A stretch of DNA of 47,703 nucleotides from Clostridia bacterium (GTDB taxonomy: Bacteria; Bacillota; Clostridia; Christensenellales; CAG-917), in the NCBI GenBank assembly GCA_028710495.1, contig JAQUST010000001.1, positions 4,581 through 52,283 of the forward strand, given 5' to 3'. A model generated the notes under the pieces. It was not told the origin of the DNA, did no database searches, and saw nothing but the letters and a program-made list of their open reading frames with translations. Shown in pieces: positions 24,597-32,634 of this stretch; position 1 is the stretch's first letter, and each line of letters opens with the position of its first letter. A program made the translations under genes and the position numbers.

Positions 24597-24889
24597 ATTT
24601 TAGTTTGAGTCCATAAATTGACGGAATTTTTTTAATTTTTTTTTTAAACTCTCAGCAATTTTTTTTGTTTGTACAGATATAAACTGTCGGAATTATAAAA
24701 ATTTAACACAAATTATTCAACATTTTTTTGTGCACCTATAGCTAACAGAATACACAAATTTTTTCGTTTGTTGACTTAAATTAATGCTTATAAACAAAAA
24801 TAAAAGTGATTGCAAATTGCAATCACTTTTGTAATAACTTTTTTCCTGACAATTTAAAAATAATCAACTACTAGCTTCTTCAAGAATAA
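24597..24889. other. Convergent intergenic region
   Basis: 293 bp between the convergent Spo0A-C and spoIVB genes, with long T-runs and the bidirectional terminator at 24802-24830. Nothing else is recognised. Confidence 0.6.
24802..24830. terminator. Bidirectional intrinsic terminator
   Basis: An 11-bp stem AAAAGTGATTG / CAATCACTTTT with a 7-nt loop between two convergent genes; T-tracts are available in both directions. Confidence 0.85.
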
Positions 24890-25957
24890 TCAACTGTTTG
24901 CTTCCTCAAGCATAAATTCCGTATAAATTCCATATCCGTGTGTAGGGTCATTAATAAATACGTGAGTCACAGCGCCAACTAGCTTGCCATTTTGCACAAT
25001 CGGACTTCCACTCATACCCTGCACTATCCCGCCCGTGGCTTCGAGCAATTCTTTGTCGGTAACATTGAATACCAAACCTTTTTCTGAGCGTGAAAACTGC
25101 TGTGTGCATTTGATTATTTCTATATCGTACAGTTTTGGGGTTTGACCTTTTATTGTAGTATAAATTTGAGCCTTTCCCATTCGTACGCTATTTTTGTCAG
25201 CTGTCATAATTTTTTGCAGATTATATTTTCCTGAAAAATTTCCAAAGATACCGAAAGAAGTGTTTTTGTTTATTGTTCCAATAGGCGTGGCTAGCTTAGA
25301 AAATCCGCCTTGTAAACCACCTGCTTTTCCTTTCTCCCCTTTTACAACACCTGTGACTGTAGCTTCAAAAATTTTTCCGTTGCTAAGTTCAAAAGACAAA
25401 CCAGTTTCTGAGTCCGCGATACGATGGCCAAGCGCACCGTACTTGTTATCTTTTGTTATAAATGTTAATGTGCCGATTCCACTTACTTCTTCTTTGACCA
25501 TAATACCTATTTTGTATGTTCCCGTTATTTTATCGAGTTCAGGTATTATAGTGACTGCGCGAACTTCAGAGCCCCTTTTCAATGTCAACTTTTGAGGTTT
25601 ACCATCAATAAGACTATTTCTCAGTCCTTCCAAAGTGGTTATCGGCACACCGTTCACTTCAATGATTTGGTCTCCAACCAAAATTTCGCCGTCACGCTGT
25701 GGCATTTTTGCGCCGTCTTTTGTGATAACATCAGTCAGTGAAACGACTATCAAACCCTCTCCATGCACGGTTATACCAAGAGGAATACCGCCAAGATAAA
25801 CTTCTTCAACATTGCTGTTTGCTTCTTCATACAAAGGATAAGGAGAATTGTTTTCATAGGCGTTTGCTACATTCGGATTCCCGGATATCACCAGACAGAT
25901 TGACATCACTAAAATCAATAAAAATGATATGGTTAATTTATATAGATTTTTTCTCAT
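24890..25957 (-). CDS. spoIVB: SpoIVB serine peptidase
   Basis: A 355-aa S55-family peptidase. SpoIVB is made in the forespore and secreted to the intermembrane space, where it cleaves SpoIVFA and so releases processing of pro-SigK in the mother cell. An N-terminal signal anchor (about 7-33) is followed by a PDZ domain (about 55-135: GIPLGITVHGEGLIVVS...GDQIIEVNG). The peptidase domain has His178 in ALGHRI and Ser316 in QGMSGSPIVQNGKLVGAVTHV, with GYGIY near the end. Start at ATG 25957 gives a proper anchor; no SD is visible, and the longer frame to 26032 would add 25 unlikely residues. It is divergent from sigK, the target of its signal. Confidence 0.94.
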   Translation of the reverse strand: MRKNLYKLTISFLLILVMSICLVISGNPNVANAYENNSPYPLYEEANSNVEEVYLGGIPLGITVHGEGLIVVSLTDVITKDGAKMPQRDGEILVGDQIIEVNGVPITTLEGLRNSLIDGKPQKLTLKRGSEVRAVTIIPELDKITGTYKIGIMVKEEVSGIGTLTFITKDNKYGALGHRIADSETGLSFELSNGKIFEATVTGVVKGEKGKAGGLQGGFSKLATPIGTINKNTSFGIFGNFSGKYNLQKIMTADKNSVRMGKAQIYTTIKGQTPKLYDIEIIKCTQQFSRSEKGLVFNVTDKELLEATGGIVQGMSGSPIVQNGKLVGAVTHVFINDPTHGYGIYTEFMLEEANS

Positions 25958-26018
25958 AACATTATTGTTATTCAACAGCCCGTTTCTATGAAAACAAATT
26001 ATGGAAACAAATTCTATG

Positions 26019-26047
26019 TCAATTTGTGACACCCTTCGACATATACT
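26019..26047 (+). promoter_or_regulatory. Probable SigE promoter of sigK
   Basis: TCAATTT (26019-26025, 5 of 7 matches to KMATATT), 14-bp spacer, CATATACT (26040-26047, fits CATANAHT). SigE control of sigK is the rule in Bacillus. A TTCGACA core of a 0A box (26035-26043 overall 8 of 9) overlaps it, in the region shared with spoIVB. Confidence 0.55.
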
Positions 26048-26074
26048 GTACTATTCATTTGCAAGGAGACCAAT

Positions 26075-26776
26075 ATGCTAGAAGGCTTTTTTCTACTTCT
26101 TAAAAATCTGCTCATATTTTCGTCATATGTAGACAACAAAAATTCATTTCCCAAACCTTTGTCGAAAGAAAAAGAAGCGGAATATCTGCTACTTGCAAAA
26201 AATGGTGACAACGATGCAAAAGAAATGCTCATACGTCACAATTTGCGTCTAGTTGCTCATATCGCGAAGAAATATTCAAATTATCCCGACAATGATGAAC
26301 TCATTTCTGTTGGCTCAATAGGACTTATAAAAGCAATCAATAGCTATCAACTGGGCAAGGGCACACAGCTTGCTACCTACGCTTCAAAGTGTATTGAGAA
26401 CGAGATATTGATGACCTTGCGCGCAGGAAAAAAGCATCGAGGCAATATATCGCTTTACGAGCCTGTTGGTGTTGACCGTGAAGGTAATGAAATAACACTA
26501 ATTGACCTTGTTTCAACCGAAGCTGACACAGTTATACAAGGTGTTGAGCAAAATATCTTGATGGAGCGACTTCTTGATATCACAAAAAATATTTTGGACG
26601 AGCGAGAGTATCTCATTATTGTTCAACGATATGGACTTGGAGGAACTTCAGCCCTGACACAGCGTGAAGTAGCCGAAAAATTTGAAATATCACGATCGTA
26701 TGTATCGCGTATAGAAAAACGTGCAGTCGACAAAATCCGTGAACATATAAAAAAAGAAGAATTATATTTCGACTGA
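26075..26776 (+). CDS. sigK: Sporulation sigma factor SigK, pro-form
   Basis: A 233-aa sigma-70 factor of the late mother cell. The hydrophobic N-terminus (MLEGFFLLLKNLLIFSSYV, about 20 residues) before NSFPKPLSKEKE matches the SigK pro-sequence removed by SpoIVFB. Region 2 (IRHNLRLVAHIAKKY...ELISVGSIGLIKAINSY...[15 protein letters not shown]) and region 4 (LTQREVAEKFEISRSYVSRIEKRAVDKIR) are intact. The gene is continuous, without the skin-type element that splits sigK in some Bacillus and Clostridioides. SD AAGGAG precedes the ATG. SigE-type promoter upstream. Confidence 0.95.
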   Translation: MLEGFFLLLKNLLIFSSYVDNKNSFPKPLSKEKEAEYLLLAKNGDNDAKEMLIRHNLRLVAHIAKKYSNYPDNDELISVGSIGLIKAINSYQLGKGTQLATYASKCIENEILMTLRAGKKHRGNISLYEPVGVDREGNEITLIDLVSTEADTVIQGVEQNILMERLLDITKNILDEREYLIIVQRYGLGGTSALTQREVAEKFEISRSYVSRIEKRAVDKIREHIKKEELYFD

Positions 26777-26910
26777 TCAACAATCTACATGCAAAGAGTG
26801 AAAAACTCCACTGCGTTGCAAAATGTATTATTATTTAGAAATATCAAAATTTACTAATCGTCTACCACACTAAAGCAAATCGACTTTTTTACTTTTCATT
26901 GTCGCCTTTC

Positions 26911-27038
26911 TTGCATTTTGTAACCAAACAGTTTGCAATTTGTTGAATTTTATGAACAAACTTATTGCATATTGTTGCATTTTGGAAACTAACTGTCTGC
27001 AAGTTGTTGCATTTTGAATGTTAAACAATGAATACTAT
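26911..27038. repeat. 32-bp imperfect tandem repeat, four units
   Basis: Units start at 26911, 26943, 26975 and 27007, an exact 32-bp period. Each begins TTGCATTTTG (second unit TTGAATTTTA), the middle is of the form AACCAAACAGT, and the first three end in TTG; the fourth has decayed. Unit 1 and unit 3 are the most alike. Confidence 0.85.
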
Positions 27039-27099
27039 TGTAAAATAAAATTCAAATTTAAAAAAATTTGAAAAACAAAAATATATTATGTTAACAAAA

Positions 27100-27126
27100 A
27101 AATGCACTCTAAGAGTGCATTTCTCA
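27100..27126. terminator. Bidirectional intrinsic terminator of sigK and nrdR
   Basis: AAATGCACTCT / AGAGTGCATTT (27100-27110, 27112-27122). Allowing a 5-nt loop it has a 9-bp stem, preceded by an A-run that gives a T-tract for nrdR on the - strand. Confidence 0.8.
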
Positions 27127-27201
27127 ATTCAATTATATGATTATTAGTGAAATTATTTTTAGTAAGATAATTTTTATTCAAATCAGCTTTTGAAGTATTG
27201 T

Positions 27202-27681
27202 CTATTTGTTTGTTTTCGACAAATTATCTTTCAATTTGATAAGTTGCTCAATTTCATTTAATAGTGAGTTTATATCTTTGAACTGGCGATGTACAGATGC
27301 ATAACGGACATAAGCAACTTCATCGAGTTCTTTCAAACCATCCATAACCATATCTCCAACATAATCACTAGAAATTTCCTGGTCAAGCAAATTAAAAATA
27401 CTGCGTTGTATATCACTCACAAGCTTGTCGATTGCAGCCATTGGCACAGCACGCTTCTCTATCGCTTTCATAATGCCTTTTTTGACCTTTTGAATATCGA
27501 ATGCCTGTCTGCTTCCATCTTTCTTGATAACCATAATAGGAGTATGCTCAATTGTCTCATATGTCGTAAAGCGTTTGCCACAGTTTTCGCATTCACGGCG
27601 ACGACGAATTGAAGTTCCGTCTTCATTTTGGCGGCTATCTACTACCTTGCTTTCAACAGAACCACAATACATACATTTCAT
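27202..27681 (-). CDS. nrdR: Transcriptional repressor NrdR
   Basis: A 159-aa repressor of ribonucleotide reductase genes that binds NrdR boxes in response to ATP/dATP. The zinc ribbon (Cys3, Cys6, Cys31, Cys34 in MKCMYC...CENCGKRF) is followed by the ATP-cone domain (TPIMVIKKDGSRQAFDIQKVKKGIMKA...VAYVRYASVHRQFKDI). Start at ATG 27681 after GAGGT; the 51 additional upstream codons in frame are not part of the family. It lies in the spoIIGA-sigE-sigG-ymxH-nrdR order conserved in Clostridia. Confidence 0.96.
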   Translation of the reverse strand: MKCMYCGSVESKVVDSRQNEDGTSIRRRRECENCGKRFTTYETIEHTPIMVIKKDGSRQAFDIQKVKKGIMKAIEKRAVPMAAIDKLVSDIQRSIFNLLDQEISSDYVGDMVMDGLKELDEVAYVRYASVHRQFKDINSLLNEIEQLIKLKDNLSKTNK

Positions 27682-27820
27682 AGTTATACCTCGTTCAGTC
27701 ATTATACAACATCTTGTGATTGTTGTAAAGAATTTATCAAAAAATGTCAAATTCAGTTTGTTTGCGTCCATATCTAGTATCAAAACTTTATAATAATTTA
27801 ATAAAAAATCATAACTTTTT

Positions 27821-27849
27821 GCATATTGCGACACAATTCGGCATAAATT
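27821..27849 (+). promoter_or_regulatory. SigE promoter of ymxH
   Basis: GCATATT (27821-27827, perfect KMATATT), 14-bp spacer, CATAAATT (27842-27849). The -10 ends 5 nt before the ATG at 27855, the same geometry as the spoIIM promoter. Confidence 0.82.
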
Positions 27850-27854
27850 TTGGT

Positions 27855-28160
27855 ATGGCCATACGCGAATATACTTTCAAAGAGTTATGTGAAAAACAAG
27901 TTATAAATGTCGCTGAAGGAAGAAACCTCGGGCATATTTTTGACATAACATTCACTTGCACGGGTCAAGTTTGCGGGCTGGTTGTTATTCTTAGAAAAAG
28001 TTTTTGGCGCACAATATCTGCAGCCACAGACAGTCTCTTTATTCCGTGGCGAAATATCATAAAAATTGGAACAGATGTGATATTGGTAGAAATGGTAACC
28101 GGCTGTGGAATTTTAGGAGTTGAAGACACTGGGGAAGTTGAAAATTTGAGTGTAGAATAA
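27855..28160 (+). CDS. ymxH: YlmC/YmxH-family sporulation protein (PRC-barrel)
   Basis: A 101-aa PRC-barrel protein of the YlmC/YmxH family found in spore formers, exact role unknown. Seen here: FKELCEKQVINVAEGRNLGHIFDITFT, the barrel strands and LFIPWRNIIKIGTDVILVE. The ATG at 27855 (MAIREYTFKEL) is chosen because the upstream part of the frame lies within the promoter region of this gene and nrdR. No SD is present; a SigE promoter ends 5 nt upstream, so the mRNA is probably leaderless. Most Clostridia have this gene in line with sigG; here it points the opposite way, divergent from nrdR and convergent with sigG. Confidence 0.88.
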   Translation: MAIREYTFKELCEKQVINVAEGRNLGHIFDITFTCTGQVCGLVVILRKSFWRTISAATDSLFIPWRNIIKIGTDVILVEMVTGCGILGVEDTGEVENLSVE

Positions 28161-28507
28161 ATTGTAATTTCTCAGTCTTGATTTTGGATTATAAAAAAAC
28201 GCAACAAAGTTGCGTTTTTCTTTTTTTGCGTTTTCTTCAAATTTAGTGCATTTTTTATGCTCTTGATTTGTTCGTACTTTGTATATGCAATATTACTTAT
28301 ACTATTTGTATTATTGCAAATATTCTTTTGTACATTGTTCTGACTGTACTCTTATCCATTCTCTGCTGAAACCATTTTTACATGCCATCAAATTTTATAC
28401 AATTTGATGTTTGGTTACATTCTAGTTCAAGCAACAATACTCATATACGCTTTTTAATCATAAATAATGTTTCTGATATCACTCTTTATTTCATCAAATA
28501 TTAACAT
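28161..28507. other. Convergent intergenic region
   Basis: 347 bp between convergent ymxH and sigG; holds the ymxH terminator at 28195-28219. The rest is AT-rich without a recognisable element. Confidence 0.6.
28195..28219. terminator. Intrinsic terminator of ymxH
   Basis: AAAAACGCAAC / GTTGCGTTTTT, 11-bp perfect stem with an AAA loop, T-tract on the + side and A-run on the left; usable in both directions. Confidence 0.88.
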
Positions 28508-29281
28508 CTAGTTCAAGACCTTTCTCAGTTTCTCAATAGCATTCTTTTCAAGTCTTGAAACCTGCGCTTGCGAAATATCAACTATTTTTGAAATCTCAAT
28601 TTGTGTCTTACCCTGATAATATCTGAGTTCTATGACCTCGCGCTCTTTTTCTGGCAATGCTTTCAAAGATTCAGTGAGCGACAAGTTCTCCATCCAATGT
28701 TCTTGCGTATTTTTATCATCAGAAAGTTGGTCAAGTAAAAGCATACTCTCATCGCCATCAGAATAAACAGGCTCAAAAAACGAAACAGGTTCACTCACCG
28801 CGTCCAAAGCACAGGCGATTTCAGTGCTTGCAATATCAAGTTCACTGGCTATTTCAAATAAAGACGGTTCACCTGTAGTGCAAGTTGCCATAAGATTTTC
28901 ACGGGTTTTGAGTGCTTTGTAAGCTACATCGCGTACATTTCTTGATACTTTCACACCACTACGGTCTCGCAAAAATCTTTTGATTTCGCCAATAATCATT
29001 GGAACCGCATAAGTGGAAAATCTAACATTCATTGTGAAATCAAAGTTGTTGAGAGCCTTGAGCAAGCCAACGCAACCTACTTGAAACAAATCATCACTGC
29101 ATTCAGTAGAGCGTGAAAACCGTCCAACAATGCTCAATACTAGGCGCATGTTAGCGTACAAAAATTCTTCTCTTGCTTCTTCGTCACCTTCAGAAATCCT
29201 TTTCATAAGCGCTTCGCTTTGCTTTGCTGTTAGTTTTGGGAGTGAAGATGTGTTGACACCAGATATTTCGACTTTGTGCAT
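28508..29281 (-). CDS. sigG: Sporulation sigma factor SigG
   Basis: A 257-aa forespore sigma factor active after engulfment. The SigG-type N-terminus HKVEISGVNTSSLPKL precedes region 2 (LRLVLSIVGRF-type segment, DDLFQVGCVGLLKALNNFDFTMNVRFSTYAVPMIIGEIKRFLRD). Region 3 (VSRNVRDVAYKAL) and region 4 (LPEKEREVIELRYYQGKTQIEISKIVDISQAQVSRLEKNAIEKLRK) follow. SD AGGAG lies 9 nt before the ATG. It follows sigE, as in Bacillus, with a 203-bp gap carrying its own candidate promoters. Confidence 0.96.
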   Translation of the reverse strand: MHKVEISGVNTSSLPKLTAKQSEALMKRISEGDEEAREEFLYANMRLVLSIVGRFSRSTECSDDLFQVGCVGLLKALNNFDFTMNVRFSTYAVPMIIGEIKRFLRDRSGVKVSRNVRDVAYKALKTRENLMATCTTGEPSLFEIASELDIASTEIACALDAVSEPVSFFEPVYSDGDESMLLLDQLSDDKNTQEHWMENLSLTESLKALPEKEREVIELRYYQGKTQIEISKIVDISQAQVSRLEKNAIEKLRKVLN

Positions 29282-29415
29282 AAATAGTTTCTCCTATGTA
29301 GCACATTCGTCTTTTGTCTAGTGTAAGCTAAAGTCCAAAAAATATGTAAAATATTGTAAAAAATAATTACAAATAGCACGAAACCTATGTTTTTCTTGCT
29401 AATTTTGATAATCAT

Positions 29416-29443
29416 ATTGTATCATTAAAATAATTTATGTCAA
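29416..29443 (-). promoter_or_regulatory. Possible promoter in the sigE-sigG gap
   Basis: TTGACA (29443-29438), 16-bp spacer, TACAAT (29421-29416), a good SigA-type site 135 nt before sigG. A weaker forespore-like ACATA-N17-TACACTA lies nearer sigG. In Bacillus sigG uses SigF/SigG promoters and some read-through from sigE, so which one works is open. Confidence 0.35.
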
Positions 29444-29484
29444 CTCCTTTTGTAATTTTTTATTTCGGTACGAATTTCAAACAA

Positions 29485-30195
29485 TTATATAAGTTTTCCT
29501 ATTTCATCTTTCAATTTGTCGACAATCTTTTTTTCGAGCCTTGAAATGTACGATTGCGAAATACCCATCATTTCAGCAATTTCTTTTTGTGTTTTTTCTT
29601 CCTGTCCATAAAGTCCAAATCTCATTTGCATTATTTTCTGTTCACGGGACGGTAGTTTTTTGAACATCTCAAGCAACATTTCACGCTCAGTTGAAGACTC
29701 AACATCTTTGAAAATAATATCGCTATCTGTTCCCAAGATGTCCGAAAGCAAAAGCATATTGCCCTCCCAATCCACATTCAATGGTTCATCAAGTGAAATT
29801 TCCGAGCGTACACGGACCATTTTGCGCAAATGCATCAATATTTCATTCTCAATACAACGCGATGCATAAGTAGCAAGTTTTATGTTCTTTGAGTTGTCAA
29901 ATGAGTTCACGGCTTTTATAAGCCCGATAGTGCCAACCGAAATCAAATCTTCGATGTCGATGTTGGTATTGTCAAAACGCTTGGCTATGTAGACCACAAG
30001 GCGCAGGTTATGTTCAATAAGTGTCAACCTCGCGCACTCATCCCCCGACATAAATTTTATAACTTCACTAGCTTCTTCCTCCGGGGTCAACGGAACAGGA
30101 AGCGCCTCGCCTCCTGAAATGTAGTCAACCGTGTTTAGCATGTTCTTCGGCGCAATATCAAAAATGTTGAGCAATTTGAGCAAAAATTTCAGCAT
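29485..30195 (-). CDS. sigE: Sporulation sigma factor SigE, pro-form
   Basis: A 236-aa early mother-cell sigma factor. The N-terminal pro-region (about 1-25, amphipathic and hydrophobic) precedes [14 protein letters not shown], matching the SpoIIGA cleavage region of Bacillus pro-SigE. Region 2 ([15 protein letters not shown]...[19 protein letters not shown]...[18 protein letters not shown]), [24 protein letters not shown] and region 4 ([25 protein letters not shown]) are intact. A very strong SD GGGGGGAG lies before the ATG. Overlaps spoIIGA by 7 nt, so translation of substrate and protease is coupled. Confidence 0.97.
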   Translation of the reverse strand: MLKFLLKLLNIFDIAPKNMLNTVDYISGGEALPVPLTPEEEASEVIKFMSGDECARLTLIEHNLRLVVYIAKRFDNTNIDIEDLISVGTIGLIKAVNSFDNSKNIKLATYASRCIENEILMHLRKMVRVRSEISLDEPLNVDWEGNMLLLSDILGTDSDIIFKDVESSTEREMLLEMFKKLPSREQKIMQMRFGLYGQEEKTQKEIAEMMGISQSYISRLEKKIVDKLKDEIGKLI

Positions 30196-30983
30196 ATATC
30201 TCCCCCCTGTGTTATCATAATGTCTGCAAAACTTTCGTGCAAAATTAAATCAAATCCATTGTAGTTTTCATTCGCAACCGCAACCAAAAAACTTTTTACA
30301 TCAACATCACTACCATGAGCTTTGACTTTCAATTTATCTGCATTCAGCAAAGGCAATTCAACAGAGCCTCCAACTGTTTTAACAATAATAGTTCTGCAAC
30401 TTTTGTCCAAAAATCTTTCGCCAACTCGCCGAGACAACACAACAACGGGCTTTCCACTGACTTTGTCAACAAGCTGATTCCCGCTGTCATACAGTGCTCC
30501 AAGAACCAAATTTTCGCCCCACATTGTCAAAACCGCTCCACTTATGTCGATTTTTTTCTGATGTGATTTTTTTAGCAAAGATAGCTGTCTGACAAGGTAC
30601 GCAAGCAATCCCAATGATATCAAAACTATAGTTGTCACCCACTCTGAAGCTATATCAATTCCAGTAAAACGTAAAATTACTAAAGCTGTGCCTCCGAGCG
30701 AAAAAGTCAACATCGCAAAAACTAGCGTTGCAAATATGTAAGATTTCACAGTTTTATATTTTGCAAATATTGCCGAAACAAGAGGTGCAAGCAAAATGTT
30801 GACAACAATCTTCCACACGCTTCCCAACAATGGATACAAAACAGCAATGGTTGTTCCCACAATGGTCGCAATGACTATTTGCAATTTGTTGCTGTCAAGT
30901 TTCAACACATACTTTGTCAAAAGAATAAGTGCAAAATCTATGACAAGATTGTTGAGTATTACGACCTCTATGTAGACTTCCAT
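30189..30983 (-). CDS. spoIIGA: SpoIIGA, pro-SigE processing aspartic protease
   Basis: A 264-aa membrane protease of the septum that activates pro-SigE. Five predicted helices in residues 1-133 are followed by a cytosolic domain with the aspartic-protease motif LYDSGN (catalytic Asp166) and PVVVLSRR. It is a little shorter than the Bacillus protein. No SD is visible before the ATG. A TATATT (30997-30992) lies 8 nt upstream, so the message may be nearly leaderless. Two perfect 0A boxes further upstream indicate direct Spo0A control. Confidence 0.94.
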   Translation of the reverse strand: MEVYIEVVILNNLVIDFALILLTKYVLKLDSNKLQIVIATIVGTTIAVLYPLLGSVWKIVVNILLAPLVSAIFAKYKTVKSYIFATLVFAMLTFSLGGTALVILRFTGIDIASEWVTTIVLISLGLLAYLVRQLSLLKKSHQKKIDISGAVLTMWGENLVLGALYDSGNQLVDKVSGKPVVVLSRRVGERFLDKSCRTIIVKTVGGSVELPLLNADKLKVKAHGSDVDVKSFLVAVANENYNGFDLILHESFADIMITQGGDIC

Positions 30984-30991
30984 AGCTTGAT

Positions 30992-31057
30992 AATATACTT
31001 CTCAATTTGAATATAATTTCTATCTTTGTCGAATGAAACTATAAATTTTTTGACAAA
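30992..31057 (-). promoter_or_regulatory. Spo0A-controlled promoter region of spoIIGA-sigE
   Basis: Two perfect TTTGTCRAA boxes: TTTGTCGAA on the + strand (31025-31033) and TTTGTCAAA on the - strand (31057-31049), facing each other 15 bp apart. TATATT candidates for the -10 lie at 30997-30992 and 31015-31010. With the first, the boxes centre near -44 and -68, fitting activation by Spo0A-P as at Bacillus spoIIG. No consensus -35 is seen, typical of an activator-dependent promoter. Confidence 0.7.
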
Positions 31058-31076
31058 TATCGCCGAATTTTCAAAC

Positions 31077-31104
31077 AAAAAAAACCACCTCTTGAGGTGG
31101 TTTT
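31077..31104. terminator. Bidirectional intrinsic terminator of ftsZ
   Basis: AAAACCACCT-CTTG-AGGTGGTTTT (31081-31104 including the outer C/G pair), with further A bases on the left that extend the - strand T-tract. It separates ftsZ from spoIIGA. Confidence 0.9.
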
Positions 31105-31164
31105 AATTATAATTTAATTTGTTCTTTCAAATCATTCATTATATTTTATCAAATCATACAAATT

Positions 31165-32622
31165 TTAGTCGTTGTTGTCATTTCGATGCAAACGACGCAA
31201 GAATGCAGGAACTTCCTTTTGTCCAACACCTATTCTTGAAGATGCAACGTCTGGATGTTTGACTTCAGTTTGCATTGTAGCAACAGGTTGAATTTGTTCT
31301 TCTTCGGACTGAATTTGCGCTACGCCATTTTGGCGCATTGCATTGCGGTTTGCGAACAAATCGTAGTTGTATCCTTCTTTGCTTTTTGCAGGTTCGTGCG
31401 ACTGTGTCGGTGGTGCGGGGTTCTGCTGTGCTTCGCGTTCGTGGTCTGCAGCAACCATACTTCCAAATGCTGAAGCGACTGATTGTGTTGAACGAGTTGC
31501 AAGTTTTGATTGTCCACCTGTTGCGATTTGAACTTGATTTCTCTTGTCGTAAAAGCCCGTCGCAATGATTGTGATTTCAATATCTTTCTTGTCAGGAACA
31601 AAACCTGTTCCCAAAATAATATTGGCAGATGGGTCGACAACTTGTCTTACTATATCGCAAGCTTCGTTGACTTCGGAAAGCAACATATCTTCTCCACCGC
31701 AAATATTGACAATAATGCCTGTCGCGCCTTCGATATCCGTTTCAAGAAGCGGCGAAAACACTGCGCCACGAACAGCTTCAATAACTCTCTTTTCGCCTTT
31801 GCCATAACCAATTCCCATATGCGCAAGACCTTTGTTGCTGAGTATTGTGCGCACATCTGCGAAGTCAAGATTGATATGTGAAGGATTTGCAATAACATCT
31901 GCTACACCTTGAACGCCTTGTCTCAAAACATCATCTGCGATTTCAAAAGCGCGTTTGAAGCTTACATTCGGGTCGAGAACTTCAAGCAGTTTTTGGTTTG
32001 GAATAACAAGCAAAGTATCAACAAAATTCTTGAGTTTTTGAATGCCATCTTCTGCATTGCGAAGTCGTTGCATACCCTCAAACATAAATGGCTTTGTGAC
32101 AACAGCAACTGTCAAAATGCCAAGCGATTTTGCGATTTCGGCAACAACAGGAGCTGCACCTGTGCCAGTTCCACCGCCCATACCTGCGGTGATAAACAAA
32201 AGGTCAATTCCGTCAAGTATTTCCTTGATTTTGTCACGGCTTTCTTCTGCCGACAAGCGACCTATCTCCGGGTCTGAACCTGCGCCCAAACCTCCTGTTT
32301 GCTTTTCACCAAGTTGTATTTTGCATTGTGGAGGAGCAAGCGACATATTGAGAGCTTGCATATCGGTGTTCATTACGATAAATGAAGCACTTTTGATGCC
32401 TGCTCTTATCATATTGTTGACAGCATTGTTTCCACCACCGCCGACACCGACAACGACAATATTTGCGCTTCCGGTTTTTTTCTTAAACTTTTGCGAAATC
32501 GGAGCTACTTCGTCTATTGGTGAACTTTCTGCCGATGCACTACTACTTTCATCGGAAAAGCTTGCCTGTTCAAGGTTTTTTCCGTATTTCTCATCAAAAC
32601 CGATTTTGTCGTAGTCAAACAT
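31165..32622 (-). CDS. ftsZ: Cell division protein FtsZ
   Basis: A 485-aa tubulin-like GTPase that forms the division ring and the polar ring of sporulation. An acidic Ser-rich N-terminal extension of about 50 residues precedes the usual start (ANIVVVGVGGGGNNAVNNM). The GTP signature GGGTGTG is at 149-155, and the T7 loop NLDFADVRTIL follows. A Gln-rich linker (about 370-465) joins the C-terminal peptide VPAFLRRLHRND, which binds FtsA or SepF. SD AAAGGAGG lies before the ATG. FtsZ is normally about 370-400 aa; the extra N-terminus is unusual. Next to ftsA upstream with a 12-nt gap. Confidence 0.97.
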   Translation of the reverse strand: MFDYDKIGFDEKYGKNLEQASFSDESSSASAESSPIDEVAPISQKFKKKTGSANIVVVGVGGGGNNAVNNMIRAGIKSASFIVMNTDMQALNMSLAPPQCKIQLGEKQTGGLGAGSDPEIGRLSAEESRDKIKEILDGIDLLFITAGMGGGTGTGAAPVVAEIAKSLGILTVAVVTKPFMFEGMQRLRNAEDGIQKLKNFVDTLLVIPNQKLLEVLDPNVSFKRAFEIADDVLRQGVQGVADVIANPSHINLDFADVRTILSNKGLAHMGIGYGKGEKRVIEAVRGAVFSPLLETDIEGATGIIVNICGGEDMLLSEVNEACDIVRQVVDPSANIILGTGFVPDKKDIEITIIATGFYDKRNQVQIATGGQSKLATRSTQSVASAFGSMVAADHEREAQQNPAPPTQSHEPAKSKEGYNYDLFANRNAMRQNGVAQIQSEEEQIQPVATMQTEVKHPDVASSRIGVGQKEVPAFLRRLHRNDNND

Positions 32623-32634
32623 AACTACCTCCTT

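Larger units (their letters stand above)
26777..27201. other. Convergent intergenic region with 32-bp repeats
   Basis: 425 bp between convergent sigK and nrdR. It contains a four-unit 32-bp tandem repeat (26911-27038) and a bidirectional terminator (27100-27122). No ORF is supported. Confidence 0.7.

Noticed and set aside
26075-26776. Skin-type element in sigK
   Set aside because: The sigK frame is continuous from pro-sequence to region 4; no recombinase or att-like interruption is present.
27215-27223. Perfect TTCGACAAA (0A box) near the nrdR stop
   Set aside because: It lies inside the nrdR coding end, not near a promoter, and a 9-mer can occur by chance in AT-rich DNA.
27744-27854. 37-residue upstream extension of YmxH
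   Set aside because: The extension covers the SigE promoter and is absent from the family; ATG 27855 fits the family start.
32042-32614. 190-aa + strand ORF over ftsZ
   Set aside because: Antisense shadow of the highly conserved FtsZ N-terminal half; no initiation signal.
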